Assembly: GCF_021245725.1 (NCBI RefSeq)
Contig: NZ_JAJGSX010000009.1
Location: 124,001-188,000, forward strand
From: Pseudonocardia sp. TRM90224
GTDB taxonomy: Bacteria; Actinomycetota; Actinomycetes; Mycobacteriales; Pseudonocardiaceae
Direction of reading: 5' to 3'
Length of the DNA stretch: 64,000 nt
Numbering within the stretch: the first letter of the stretch is position 1; each line of letters begins with the position of its first letter. The notes under the pieces were generated by a model. That model was not told the DNA's origin, searched no databases, and saw nothing but the letters and a program-made list of their open reading frames with translations. The translations under genes and the position numbers were made by a program. Below, piece by piece: positions 35,249 through 43,822 of this stretch.

Positions 35249-35884
35249 GTGACACCGGTTGTTGGAGTCCTCGCGCTGCAGGGGGACGTTCGTGAGCACC
35301 TCGCCGCGCTCGACGCGTGCGGGGTGCGGTCCGTCGCCGTTCGCAGGCCGGTCGAGCTCGACACCGTCGAGGCGCTCGTGCTGCCCGGCGGCGAGTCCAC
35401 GACCATGAGCCGGCTGCTGGAGACGTTCGAGCTGCTCGAACCCGTGCGGGCGCGCATCGCCGCCGGCATGCCCGCCTACGGGTCGTGCGCGGGGATGATC
35501 CTGCTCGCGCGCGAGGTCCTCGACGGGCGCCCCGACCAGCAGCAGCTCGGCGGCCTCGACGTGGTCGTGCGGCGCAACGCGTTCGGTCGGCAGGTCGACT
35601 CGTTCGAGACCGACCTGACCGTCGACGGCGTCTCCGGCGGCCCCATGCGTGCGGTGTTCATCAGGGCGCCGTGGGTGGAGTCGACCGGGCCCGCCGTGCA
35701 GGTGCTGGCCACCGTCCCACGCCTGACGCTCGCCGGTTCCGACGCCGGCCCGGCGGCCGGACGGGCGGTCGCGGTGCGCCAGGGCGCTGTGCTGGCGACG
35801 TCGTTCCACCCGGAGCTGACCGGCGACGGCAGGCTGCACGCCTTGTTCTGCGACATGGTGCGGGAGACCGCGGCGGCGGCCTGA
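35249..35884 (+). CDS. pdxT: pyridoxal 5'-phosphate synthase glutaminase subunit PdxT
   Basis: A 211-residue class I glutaminase. [26 protein letters not shown] (45-53), the nucleophile C80 in YGSCAGMIL, and H187/E189 in TSFHPEL complete the triad. It supplies ammonia to PdxS through the complex channel. Separation from pdxS by 12 kb of unrelated genes is the oddity. In mycobacteria only one gene lies between them. A leaderless promoter gives it independent transcription. Confidence 0.95.
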   Translation: MTPVVGVLALQGDVREHLAALDACGVRSVAVRRPVELDTVEALVLPGGESTTMSRLLETFELLEPVRARIAAGMPAYGSCAGMILLAREVLDGRPDQQQLGGLDVVVRRNAFGRQVDSFETDLTVDGVSGGPMRAVFIRAPWVESTGPAVQVLATVPRLTLAGSDAGPAAGRAVAVRQGAVLATSFHPELTGDGRLHALFCDMVRETAAAA

Positions 35885-35897
35885 CCGGCCCGGTGTT

Positions 35898-36905
35898 TCA
35901 GAACCGCGCTAGTGCCTTGTCGAGCTCGTCGAGGCACACCGTCGCAGCCGAGACGGAATAGCCGTCCCACCACGCGACCGGATCCAGCTCGACCACCCGT
36001 CCGGCTCGAACGGCAGGGAGCTGCTGCCAGAGCCCACCCGTGGTGAAGCGGTCGAACGTGGCCCGCGGCGTGCCCAGCTCCGAGCCCCCGCCGCCGATGA
36101 AGTACAGGATCACGTCGGCGTCGCCGACCACCCCGACCGTCTCCTCCGCGATCGACACGTAGTTCGCGTTGTCGCCCGGCAGGTCCGTCGACGCGGGCCT
36201 GCGCACGCCGACGTGGCCGAGGATCGACGAGCCGAAGATCCCGCCACGCACGATCCGCAGCTCGGTGTTGGTGAACCGCAGCAGCGCCACCGTGAACTTC
36301 TGGATCGCAGCCGCTCGCGCGCTCGCGACCGCGGCCGCGCGCTCGGCGTACCCGGCGAGCCTGCGGTCGACCTCGGCCCGGGCGCCCAGCACGTCGCCGA
36401 CCACGCGGACGGCCTCGCGCCAGTCGACACCACGTCCGGCGTTCTCGTACGGGACGGTCGGCGCGATCGCGGAGATCTTCGAGTAGTTCTCCTCGACGCG
36501 CTGCATGTTCCCGATGATCAGGTCGGGGCCGAGCTCGGCGAGCCGTTCCAGGTTGAGCTTGTTGAAGCCGAGCGAGGTGAACCCCGGTGGGGGAGCGGGC
36601 AGGTAGCCGGGCAGCGAGACGGCGCCGTCGAGCGTCTCGGAGGCGATCAGCGGCGCGCCGAGTTCGAGGCTGACCTGCAACGCCCCGTTCGAGTCGAGCG
36701 AGACGACCCGCTGCGGCGCAACCGGGATGTCGCTGGTGCCGAGCGGGTGCGTGACCGTCCGGACCGCGGGCGCGGACGACCCGGCCGGGATGGCGGGCGC
36801 GCACCCGACCGCGCCCAGCAGGCCGGCGGCGCCCATGGCGGTCAGCAGGCCCCGGCGGCTCAGCTCGTCGCGCAGCACCGGCCGCTCGAGAAGATCATGC
36901 ACCAT
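35898..36905 (-). CDS. iron-siderophore ABC transporter substrate-binding lipoprotein
   Basis: A 335-residue protein with a Tat-type signal SRRGLL (16-21) and lipobox VGCA (C35). The helical-backbone FepB/FecB fold is shown by PQRVVSLDSNGALQVSLELG, ERLAELGPDLIIG and a final WWDGYSVSAATVCLDELDKAL. It would capture a ferric siderophore outside the membrane. No permease or ATPase gene is near, so it is an orphan receptor. A DtxR/IdeR-type iron box lies 14 bp upstream, predicting repression by iron. Confidence 0.86.
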   Translation of the reverse strand: MVHDLLERPVLRDELSRRGLLTAMGAAGLLGAVGCAPAIPAGSSAPAVRTVTHPLGTSDIPVAPQRVVSLDSNGALQVSLELGAPLIASETLDGAVSLPGYLPAPPPGFTSLGFNKLNLERLAELGPDLIIGNMQRVEENYSKISAIAPTVPYENAGRGVDWREAVRVVGDVLGARAEVDRRLAGYAERAAAVASARAAAIQKFTVALLRFTNTELRIVRGGIFGSSILGHVGVRRPASTDLPGDNANYVSIAEETVGVVGDADVILYFIGGGGSELGTPRATFDRFTTGGLWQQLPAVRAGRVVELDPVAWWDGYSVSAATVCLDELDKALARF

Positions 36906-36918
36906 GCGGCGCAGAGTA

Positions 36919-36937
36919 GAAGGCTACCCTTACCTAC
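36919..36937 (-). promoter_or_regulatory. IdeR/DmdR iron box
   Basis: On the minus strand GTAGGTAAGGGTAGCCTTC matches the 19-bp iron-box consensus TTAGGTTAGGCTAACCTAA at 13 positions, 14 bp before the ATG of the siderophore-binding gene. Confidence 0.6.
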
Positions 36938-36969
36938 GTCTACGGGGTCGGCCGCCGGGAGGCGACGGG

Positions 36970-37026
36970 AGGGCAGGAAAGCCACTTTCAGGCCCTGTGA
37001 GGGCAGGAAAGTGGCTTTGCTGCCCT
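36970..37026. repeat. family B palindrome (copy 3)
   Basis: A 20-bp stem with one mismatch (36970-36989 / 37007-37026). It agrees with copy 1 at 1151 over about 50 bp, spacer included. It lies behind the FhuF-like gene. Confidence 0.82.
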
Positions 37027-37067
37027 TGCGTGCGGATCGCACGCATCCCGGCCTCGGGGTCAGCGGT

Positions 37068-37835
37068 TCACGCGGGCCGGAGGCTCGACGTCTCCCACTT
37101 CCCGAGGCGCCCGGCGGCGTCGAGGACGGGGCACGTGATGCACATGCCGTGCGACCGGTCGCGGAAGTCGAGGCAGCACGCCCCGCGCACGCCCCACACG
37201 TCGTCGCGCTGCTCCCCGAAGCGCACCAGCTCCGGCGTCGACATGCGCGGGACACCAGCTGAGTAGAGAGCCTCGGCGAGCTGCTCGGCGCGCTCCCATG
37301 CGGCGGTGCGATCGGTGCCGAGCTGGCGGGCGAGCGCGAGCATCCCGAAGTGCGTCATGTCCACGACGTAGCCCCAGAGCGTGCGTGGCCCCACCCCGCC
37401 ACGCGCCCGGATCGCCGCGACGACCGGCTCCGCGACGGCCACCAGCCCTGCCGCGGCCACCGCGTCCACGCTCGTGGACGTGCCTTTCGTCCAGCCGCGT
37501 GCGACCAGCACCCTGCGGTCGACGCCGTCGGGGCCGCCCGCGTGGAAGTGGTAGCCGGTGGCGTCGAGCACCGGCGCGCACTCCACGAGGTGCGCGGTGG
37601 CGGCGACGTAGAAGATCAGCTCACGCAGGAACGTGCGGGTGGCGTGCACGGCGTGCGGCCCCCGCGGCGCCGGGCTCGCGGCGAGCACGGCGTCGACGTG
37701 CGCGGGCGCGTTCCCGGCGGTGAACCAGCCCGGCCCCTCGGGAACGGTGTCGGCGAACTCGGGCAGCGGCGCGAAGGACAGCGGCGCGCACCGCGCGAGC
37801 AGCGCGTCGACGCAGGAGCCGGTGCCGGGGGCCAT
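37068..37835 (-). CDS. FhuF-like ferric reductase with C-terminal [2Fe-2S] motif
   Basis: A 255-residue protein. The C-terminal cysteine set C-C-x10-C-x2-C (about 220-235, within RGACCLDFRDRSHGMCITCP) is the FhuF signature that binds an unusual [2Fe-2S] cluster. Such proteins release iron from siderophores in the cytosol by reduction. The gene lies directly upstream (in transcription) of the siderophore-binding gene region and reads toward it; the iron box belongs to the next gene. GAGAGT (37842-37847) stands 6 nt before the ATG. Confidence 0.84.
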   Translation of the reverse strand: MAPGTGSCVDALLARCAPLSFAPLPEFADTVPEGPGWFTAGNAPAHVDAVLAASPAPRGPHAVHATRTFLRELIFYVAATAHLVECAPVLDATGYHFHAGGPDGVDRRVLVARGWTKGTSTSVDAVAAAGLVAVAEPVVAAIRARGGVGPRTLWGYVVDMTHFGMLALARQLGTDRTAAWERAEQLAEALYSAGVPRMSTPELVRFGEQRDDVWGVRGACCLDFRDRSHGMCITCPVLDAAGRLGKWETSSLRPA

Positions 37836-37859
37836 TGGCCCACTCTCGCACGGGGACGA

Positions 37860-38270
37860 TCAGGCCCCGAGCTTCGGCACGATCCGCCGCGCGGCGATCC
37901 CGAGCACCACCGCGAACACGAGCGCGGTGACGCCGGCGCCGCCCCCGAGCGCGACGAACACCGTCAGCCACGAGACGAAAGGCAGGCCGAGCGCCACCTT
38001 GAGGCCCCAGGCCATCAGGGCCTCCGAGTGGGGCTGCCGGTTGATGCGCCGGTTCAGCGTGACGGTCGCGGCCACCCAGCCGATCAGCGAGATCAGGGCG
38101 GAGATCACCATCAACCAGGCCATGCTCCGGTCGGTCGCGGGCCCCTGGCCGGACGTGATGCGGGCCAGTCCCATGACGATCAGGACGGCGTTGCCGCCGA
38201 CGCCGAGCAGGGCGGTCAGCGCACCGAGTGTGACGGCGGTGCTGCGGGTGTTCGTGTGCGAAGTGGTCAT
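37860..38270 (-). CDS. membrane protein of unknown function (136 aa)
   Basis: Not recognised. Four hydrophobic segments can be drawn: TAVTLGALTALLGVGGNAVL, WLMVISALISLIGWVAATV, GLKVALGLPFVSWLTVFVAL and GVTALVFAVVLGIAARRIV. A short basic loop NRRINRQPHSE lies in the middle. The ATG at 38270 is the likely start; there is no clear ribosome site. It ends 24 bp before the start of the FhuF-like gene, so the two may be cotranscribed. Confidence 0.6.
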   Translation of the reverse strand: MTTSHTNTRSTAVTLGALTALLGVGGNAVLIVMGLARITSGQGPATDRSMAWLMVISALISLIGWVAATVTLNRRINRQPHSEALMAWGLKVALGLPFVSWLTVFVALGGGAGVTALVFAVVLGIAARRIVPKLGA

Positions 38271-38411
38271 GCCGTGCACGACCGCCCTGGCGGAGAAGCG
38301 TTGGGTTTCGAGCTGTGTGACTCGGGCCACATCGAGGTGAACGGGTCGTGTACGGGTCTCCGACGCCCGCCGGTAGCATCGTGAGGATTTCTGCATGGTG
38401 AAGGGGTTTTC

Positions 38412-39164
38412 ATGAGCGGCCACTCCAAATGGGCGACGACCAAGCACAAGAAGGCCGTCATCGACGCCCGCCGCGGCAAGATGTTCGCGAAGCTGATCAA
38501 GAACATCGAGGTCGCCGCGCGCACCGGAGGTGGTGACCCCGACGGCAACCCCACGCTGTTCGACGCCATCCAGAAGGCGAAGAAGAGCTCGGTCCCGAAC
38601 GACAACATCGACCGCGCGGTCAAGCGCGGCTCCGGTGCCGACGCCGGCGGTGCCGACTACCAGACGATCACGTACGAGGGCTACGGCCCCAACGGCGTCG
38701 CGCTGCTCATCGAGTGTCTCACCGACAACCGCAACCGCGCCGCCACCGAGGTCCGCACCGCGATGACCCGCAACGGCGGCGCGATGGCCGACCCCGGCTC
38801 GGTCGCCTACCTGTTCACCCGCAAGGGTGTGGTGATCGTCCCCAAGGCGGGCGAGCTGACCGAGGACGACCTGCTGCTCGCCGTGCTCGACGCGGGCGCG
38901 GAGGAGGTCAACGACCTCGGCGAGAGCTTCGAGGTCGTGTCGGAGGCCACCGACCTCATCCCGGTGCGCACCGCGCTGCAGGAGTCGGGGATCGACTACG
39001 ACTCCGCCGACCCGACGTTCCTCCCCTCGATGTCCGTCCCGCTCGACGCCGAGGGCGCCAAGAAGGTGTTCCGGCTGATCGACGCGCTCGAGGACAGCGA
39101 CGAGGTGCAGAACGTGTACGCCAACTTCGACGTGTCCGACGAGGTCATGGCCGAGGTCGGCTGA
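38412..39164 (+). CDS. YebC/PmpR family protein
   Basis: A 250-residue protein starting [20 protein letters not shown], the fixed N-terminus of the family, with [20 protein letters not shown] and [17 protein letters not shown] core (here [13 protein letters not shown]). YebC proteins bind DNA in some species and relieve ribosome stalling on proline runs in others. AAGGGG precedes the ATG. In mycobacteria yebC follows pdxT directly; here three genes lie between. Confidence 0.95.
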   Translation: MSGHSKWATTKHKKAVIDARRGKMFAKLIKNIEVAARTGGGDPDGNPTLFDAIQKAKKSSVPNDNIDRAVKRGSGADAGGADYQTITYEGYGPNGVALLIECLTDNRNRAATEVRTAMTRNGGAMADPGSVAYLFTRKGVVIVPKAGELTEDDLLLAVLDAGAEEVNDLGESFEVVSEATDLIPVRTALQESGIDYDSADPTFLPSMSVPLDAEGAKKVFRLIDALEDSDEVQNVYANFDVSDEVMAEVG

Positions 39165-39250
39165 CCCGGGCGATCCCGCAACGCGGCGTCCGTCACAGCC
39201 GCGACCCCTTCCGGCTCTCGGGTGCGCCCGAGGGTGCGCCGGATCGGGGG

Positions 39251-39307
39251 AGGGCAGGAAAGCCACTTTCCTGCCCTGTGAGGGCCGGAAAGTGGCTTTC
39301 CTGCCCT
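39251..39307. repeat. family B tandem hairpins (copy 4)
   Basis: Two self-contained hairpins: AGGGCAGGAAAGCCACTTTC... (39251-39277) and AGGGCCGGAAAGTGGCTTTC... (39281-39307), each a 12-bp stem. They can also pair with each other. They lie behind yebC. Confidence 0.8.
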
Positions 39308-39369
39308 CGCGTAGCGGCGATATGTGCGTCCCGCACACGATGCCGGTTAGGCCGCGTTCCCGGCCCCGC

Positions 39370-39392
39370 GCCGGGAAAGCCACTTTCCCGGC
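39370..39392. repeat. family B single hairpin (copy 5)
   Basis: A 10-bp stem GCCGGGAAAG / CTTTCCCGGC around CCA. It lies between copy 4 and the end of the GrpE-like gene, on the side of that minus-strand gene. Confidence 0.75.
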
Positions 39393-39428
39393 ACACCCAC
39401 CTGGTGCGCCGCGCCGGGTTGGGTCGCG

Positions 39429-39869
39429 TCAGCCCTTGTGCCGGTGCACGGCCACGCGGGCGGCGCGGACGGAGCGCCCGCCCGCCGTCAGGCCCGGCTC
39501 CAGCACCGCGGCGACCGTCCGGTCCTTCGCCGGGTCGGTGACGGGGACGACCTCGACCGCCTCCATCGTCGCCCCGCTGAACGCGTCGCCCGGCGCCGGC
39601 TCGACCACCTGCCCGCCGCGGCCGACCAGCAGGCGCTCCAGCCCGCCCGCGAGCGCGGTGAACGCGGTCCGCTCCCGCCGCGACCGCGCCGTCGCCGCGC
39701 AGGTCATCGCGTCGCCGCGCAGCGCGTGCAGGTCGACCAGCAGCGCGACGTCAGGGCCGGACGGGGCAGGGCGATCGGCCAGTTGGCCCAACGTCGCGGT
39801 CTGCCGCGTGAGCAGGCGGGCGACGTCGTCGATCTTGTCGGCGACGGACTGCAGTGACGGCTCGGGCAC
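39429..39869 (-). CDS. GrpE-like nucleotide exchange factor
   Basis: A 146-residue protein with helical N-terminal part PEPSLQSVADKIDDVARLLT and a C-terminal beta domain with EVVPVTDPAKDRTVAAVLEP and GLTAGGRSVRAARVAVHRHK. It resembles GrpE: hydrophobic core helices, then the beta-wing where the family has a DP and a final VRPARV. It is shorter than true GrpE (about 190). It would release ADP from the Hsp70-like protein encoded by the divergent neighbour. The GTG at 39869 is set by TAGGCT (39877-39882) 7 nt upstream. Confidence 0.7.
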   Translation of the reverse strand: MPEPSLQSVADKIDDVARLLTRQTATLGQLADRPAPSGPDVALLVDLHALRGDAMTCAATARSRRERTAFTALAGGLERLLVGRGGQVVEPAPGDAFSGATMEAVEVVPVTDPAKDRTVAAVLEPGLTAGGRSVRAARVAVHRHKG

Positions 39870-39876
39870 CTTGCCG

Positions 39877-39901
39877 AGCCTAGCGACGAGATCGCTACGC
39901 T
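39877..39901. promoter_or_regulatory. interlocked divergent leaderless promoters (GrpE-like / Hsp70-like)
   Basis: TAGGCT for the minus gene (39877-39882) and TACGCT for the plus gene (39896-39901) are 13 bp apart, and starts are 39 bp apart. Each -35 region falls on the other promoter's -10, so polymerase should occupy only one at a time. Confidence 0.5.
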
Positions 39902-39908
39902 CGGCTTC

Positions 39909-41600
39909 GTGGCCGTCCATGGAATCGATCTCGGGACCACGAACTCCGCTATCGCGCGCACCGGTCCCGACGGGCGCCCCCAAGTGCTTGCGGGGATGTC
40001 GGGCGAGGAGACCACCCCGTCGGTCGTCCTGTTCGCCTCGGCCGGCGAGCACGTCGTCGGGCAGGGTGCGCGCCGAGAGGCCCGCCTCGACCCCGAGCAC
40101 GTGTGCGCGCTGGTCAAGCGCCGCATGGGCGATTCGGAGTGGCGGTTCGTCGCGCACGGGAAGGGGTGGTCGGCCCCCGCGGTGTCGTCGCTGATCCTCA
40201 AGAGCCTCGTCGCCGACGCCGGGTACGCGACCGGTGAGCAGCCCACCTCCGCGGTGATCACCGTCCCCGCCTACTTCGGCGACGAGGAGCGGCGCGCCAC
40301 CGTGCTCGCGGGCACCTACGCCGGCCTCGACGTCGTCGACGTGCTGTCCGAGCCGATCGCGGCAGCGCTCGCCTACGGCTTCGGCCGGCTCGACGGCAGC
40401 CCCGACCTCGCCAAGGCCGGCCGGCCCACCAGCGAGACCGTGCTCGTCTACGACCTCGGCGGCGGCACGTTCGACGCCACGGTGATCGAGCTGGCCGACC
40501 GGCGCATCTCGGTGCTCGCGGTCGAGGGCGACCACCAGCTCGGCGGCGCCGACTGGGACGAGCGGATCGCGCTGCACCTGGCCAGGGCGTTCTGCGCGGA
40601 GAACCCCGCGGCGGAGGACCCGCTCGACGACTCTGCGGGCGCGCAGGCGCTCGTCCTCTCCGCGGAACGCGCCAAGCACCAGCTCTCCGACGTCGACCGC
40701 ACCGACGTCGTGGTGGCGCACGACGGCGCCCGCTCGACCATCTCGTTGACCCGCACCGAGCTGGAGGACATGACGGCGTCGCTGCTGCGCCGCACGCTCG
40801 ACCTCACCCGCGCCTGCCTCGCGGAGGCCGCGCGCCGGGGTGTCGCGAAGGTCGACAGCGTGCTGCTGGTCGGCGGCTCGTCCCGGATGCCCGCGGTCGC
40901 CGCCGCGTTGCAGAAGGAGCTCGACCTCGAACCGCGCCTGCACGACCCCGACCTCGCGGTCGCGCGCGGCGCGGCGCTGTACGGGGAGAAGAAGGAGCTG
41001 GAGCGCATGGTCGGAGCCGACCTGCGCACCCGCGGCCGGCTGCGCGACGGCGCGCCGCTGGAGGACGCCGCGTCCGGCGACCTCGACGAGAGCTGCCGGC
41101 GGGTCGCCGACGCGTACGGGGTGCCGCTGATCCAGGTCCGGCGCGCGGTGGAGATCACCGTCGACACGGTCGTCTCCCGGGGCTTCGGCGTGCTCGCCGT
41201 GAACTCGATGGCCGGGCGGCTCGAACCCGCGTGGCTCGTGCACCGCAACGACCGGCTGCCCATCCGCACGAGCCGCTCGTTCGGCACCATGCGCGCCGAC
41301 CAGACGGAGATCGAGGTCACCGTCGTCGAGCAGCAGGGCCAGGCCGAGTCGAGCCGACCTGAGGACGCGAAGATCCTCATCGTCGGTGAGATCACCGGCA
41401 TTCCGCCCGGCTACGACGAGGGCAGCGAGGTGCGGGTGACGTTCCAGATGGGCTTCGACGGTGTCCTGCACGTCACGGCCTTCCACGTCGACGCCGGCAT
41501 CCCGCTCACGCTGACGGCGACGACCGGCGCAACGTTGTCCCAGGCCGAGGTGGCGCGCGAGCGCGACCAGCTCGGGAGGACCCGCCGACGTGACGGGTGA
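39909..41600 (+). CDS. Hsp70/DnaK-like chaperone, short form
   Basis: A 563-residue protein. The ATPase domain has phosphate 1 GIDLGTTNS (5-13), phosphate 2 VYDLGGGTFDATV and adenosine motif LLVGGSSRMPAV. A beta-sandwich substrate domain follows (GIPLTLTATTGATL near the end). The C-terminal helical lid of DnaK (610-640 residues) is missing, so clients would be held loosely. The insertion around QLGGADWDERIALHLA is normal. Its 3' end overlaps the next gene by 11 nt. Probably not the household DnaK, which would sit with grpE-dnaJ. Confidence 0.86.
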   Translation: MAVHGIDLGTTNSAIARTGPDGRPQVLAGMSGEETTPSVVLFASAGEHVVGQGARREARLDPEHVCALVKRRMGDSEWRFVAHGKGWSAPAVSSLILKSLVADAGYATGEQPTSAVITVPAYFGDEERRATVLAGTYAGLDVVDVLSEPIAAALAYGFGRLDGSPDLAKAGRPTSETVLVYDLGGGTFDATVIELADRRISVLAVEGDHQLGGADWDERIALHLARAFCAENPAAEDPLDDSAGAQALVLSAERAKHQLSDVDRTDVVVAHDGARSTISLTRTELEDMTASLLRRTLDLTRACLAEAARRGVAKVDSVLLVGGSSRMPAVAAALQKELDLEPRLHDPDLAVARGAALYGEKKELERMVGADLRTRGRLRDGAPLEDAASGDLDESCRRVADAYGVPLIQVRRAVEITVDTVVSRGFGVLAVNSMAGRLEPAWLVHRNDRLPIRTSRSFGTMRADQTEIEVTVVEQQGQAESSRPEDAKILIVGEITGIPPGYDEGSEVRVTFQMGFDGVLHVTAFHVDAGIPLTLTATTGATLSQAEVARERDQLGRTRRRDG

Positions 41601-43707
41601 CCGGGCGGCCGGGCTGCCCCCTTTCGACGCGAACGACTACCGCAAGCGGGTGCTCGCGGCCATCGAGAAGCGCGGCGGGCCCGACACGTCCGACCCCTTC
41701 GAGCTCTACGACATCCCTATCGAGGCGGCCGCCGACCTCTCCGACGCCACGGTCGCGGAGCGGATCGCCGAGGTCTGGGGCGCGTGGCAGCGCCAGCGCG
41801 ACCATCCCAAGTACCGCGTCCTGGTCGGCCTGCTGGTCGAGACGCACGAGATGCGCAGCGCCGAGCTCCTGGACGCCGGCCGGCGCACCCTCGCGGCCGC
41901 CCGGGTGCGCGCCCAGCGCGAGCAGCGTGATTCCGCGCGCTACGAGCTGCTCGACGCGGCCATCTCACGGCTCGTGCAACGCCACGGCGGCATCCCGAAG
42001 GACAAGGTCGCGGGCCTCGAAGAGGTCGGGGCGCTCGCCGGGCTCACCCCCGCGGAGGTCGCCGCGCGGACCCGCCGGCACCGGTTCGTCGAGAGCTCCG
42101 CGGCGCCGAAGCCGCCGCCGGAACCCGGCATCGGGGCCGAACGTCGCCGCCAGGTGCGAGCGTTGCTCGACGAGTTCGGCCGGCTGACCGACAACCCCGC
42201 CCCGGCGACGCTGCTGGCGCTGCTCGGGCTGGAGCCCTCGGCGTCGCAGCAGGAGGTGCGCGCGCGGGCGGCGGCCTGGCGCTCGCGTGCGCGCGAGCTG
42301 CCGCCCGAACGCCTGCGTGCGGTCGTCGACGAGCTGCTCGTGCACGTCGAGGAGCTGATCGAGCCGGGCCGCCCGGCCATCGAGACCTACCTGGACGCCG
42401 TCGCCGCCGACGTCACCGAGCACCTGCGCCCGCGCGTGCGGGCGGCGGTGCTGGTGGAGGACCGGCTCGTCGCCGAAGACCACGCCCACCTGGTGGAGGA
42501 AGCGGTCGCGCAGGGCCTCGACGAAGCGCGCGCCCGTGCCGTACTGGAGCGGCTCGCGGCCGAGCTGGGCACGACGATCGAGTCGGGGTCGATCGATTCG
42601 GGGTCCCACCCAGCGCCACCGCCGGCCCGGCCGAGCGCTCCGCAGCGCCCGCGGTGGGAGGAGCCGCTGAAGGCGGCCCGGGCTGCGCTGCGTGCGGGGC
42701 GGCCGGTGGAGGCGAAGCGCAAGGTCGCCGAGGCCGAACGGCTGGCGGGCGCCGACGGGGCCACGCCCGTGCGGGCCGTCGCCGGCGAGATCGAGGCCGT
42801 GCTGGCCGAGGCGGAGCTGCGCCGCCGCGCCGCCGAGACCGCCTACGCGGCGCGCCGCTGGACCGAGGCCTGTGAGCACCTCGAACACCTCAGCCGGACG
42901 GCTGGCGACACCGCCGACGACATCGAGCGGCTCCTCGCCGAGGCCCGACGCCACGTCGAGCGCGCCGACTCCGCCGTCGCCGCGGCGCTGGCCGGCCCCG
43001 AGTCCGACCGGGCCCGCCAACTGCTCGCTGTGCTGGACACCTGCCCCGGCCACCCCGGCGCGCTCGCCGCGCTGGAGCAGCTGCCGCTCGTCGCGCCGCC
43101 GTGGGTCAACGCCGCCCGCGACACCCGCGGCGACGTCGTCGTGCTGTGGGCGCCGTCGACCAGCCCCGAGGTCCTCTACCGGGTCAGCCGGCAGCGCCCC
43201 GACGGCACCTGGCAGGTGCTCGGACGGGTCAGCTCGACGTCGATGGAGGACGGCGGCGCCCCGCCCGGCGTCGAGGCCCCCGTGTACTCGGTGGTGGCCC
43301 TCCAGGCCGGGCGCAGCTCGGCGGAGACCCGCTCCGACAGCGCGCCGGAACCGACGAAACCGGTGGTGAGCGCCGCAGCGGCAGCGCCACTGGGAGCGCC
43401 ACCGGCAGCCGCGGCACCGGTGGCGGGTGGGGCACCACCCGCGCCGAGCGACGTGATGGCGACCCGGATCTCCGGCGGCTCGGTACGGGTGTCGTGGACG
43501 AGCTCGGCCGCCGGCGACGTGGAGTACCGCGTGCGGTGTCTCGTTGACCCCGCCGCGGAGCGCTGGCGGGTGGTCGGCCGCACCCGCGCCACCGCCATCG
43601 AGGACGGTGGAGCCCCTGCCGGAAACGTGCCGGTCTACGCCGTGAGCGCCGCCGTCGCGGGCGTGCGCTCCACCGAGTGCCGCTCGGACGGGCACGCTGG
43701 TGGGTGA
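41590..43707 (+). CDS. large coiled-coil protein with two FN3-like repeats, Hsp70 partner
   Basis: 705 residues, not assigned to a named family. Helical N-terminal part (1-330) starts DANDYRKRVLAAIEKRGGPD and has repeated Arg/Glu/Ala helices. A middle part (about 350-490) looks like TPR-style helices (AARAALRAGRPVEAKRKVAE, YAARRWTEACEHLEHL). Two beta repeats at the C-terminus (about 505-585 and 620-700) share LWAPS/VSWTSS...YRV... and the paired signature EDGGAPPG / EDGGAPAG followed by VPVY. These are fibronectin-III-like. No signal peptide or J domain. Overlap with the Hsp70-like gene implies a shared function, perhaps client binding. Confidence 0.75.
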   Translation: MTGDRAAGLPPFDANDYRKRVLAAIEKRGGPDTSDPFELYDIPIEAAADLSDATVAERIAEVWGAWQRQRDHPKYRVLVGLLVETHEMRSAELLDAGRRTLAAARVRAQREQRDSARYELLDAAISRLVQRHGGIPKDKVAGLEEVGALAGLTPAEVAARTRRHRFVESSAAPKPPPEPGIGAERRRQVRALLDEFGRLTDNPAPATLLALLGLEPSASQQEVRARAAAWRSRARELPPERLRAVVDELLVHVEELIEPGRPAIETYLDAVAADVTEHLRPRVRAAVLVEDRLVAEDHAHLVEEAVAQGLDEARARAVLERLAAELGTTIESGSIDSGSHPAPPPARPSAPQRPRWEEPLKAARAALRAGRPVEAKRKVAEAERLAGADGATPVRAVAGEIEAVLAEAELRRRAAETAYAARRWTEACEHLEHLSRTAGDTADDIERLLAEARRHVERADSAVAAALAGPESDRARQLLAVLDTCPGHPGALAALEQLPLVAPPWVNAARDTRGDVVVLWAPSTSPEVLYRVSRQRPDGTWQVLGRVSSTSMEDGGAPPGVEAPVYSVVALQAGRSSAETRSDSAPEPTKPVVSAAAAAPLGAPPAAAAPVAGGAPPAPSDVMATRISGGSVRVSWTSSAAGDVEYRVRCLVDPAAERWRVVGRTRATAIEDGGAPAGNVPVYAVSAAVAGVRSTECRSDGHAGG

Positions 43708-43822
43708 TGCCACAAATCGGGCATGCCTCGCCGGTGGGAGATCAGCGAGGGGCTACGGTTAGCTGCGGTTTTGGGTGCCAGGACCGGCCGAGGCTGCCGA
43801 CGCAGAAACAGGAACAGGGGAT

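Noticed and set aside
39429..41486. A 685-codon minus frame over the Hsp70 gene
   Set aside because: Only its last 146 codons (39429-39869) look like a protein and have a promoter. The rest is the shadow of the Hsp70-like gene.
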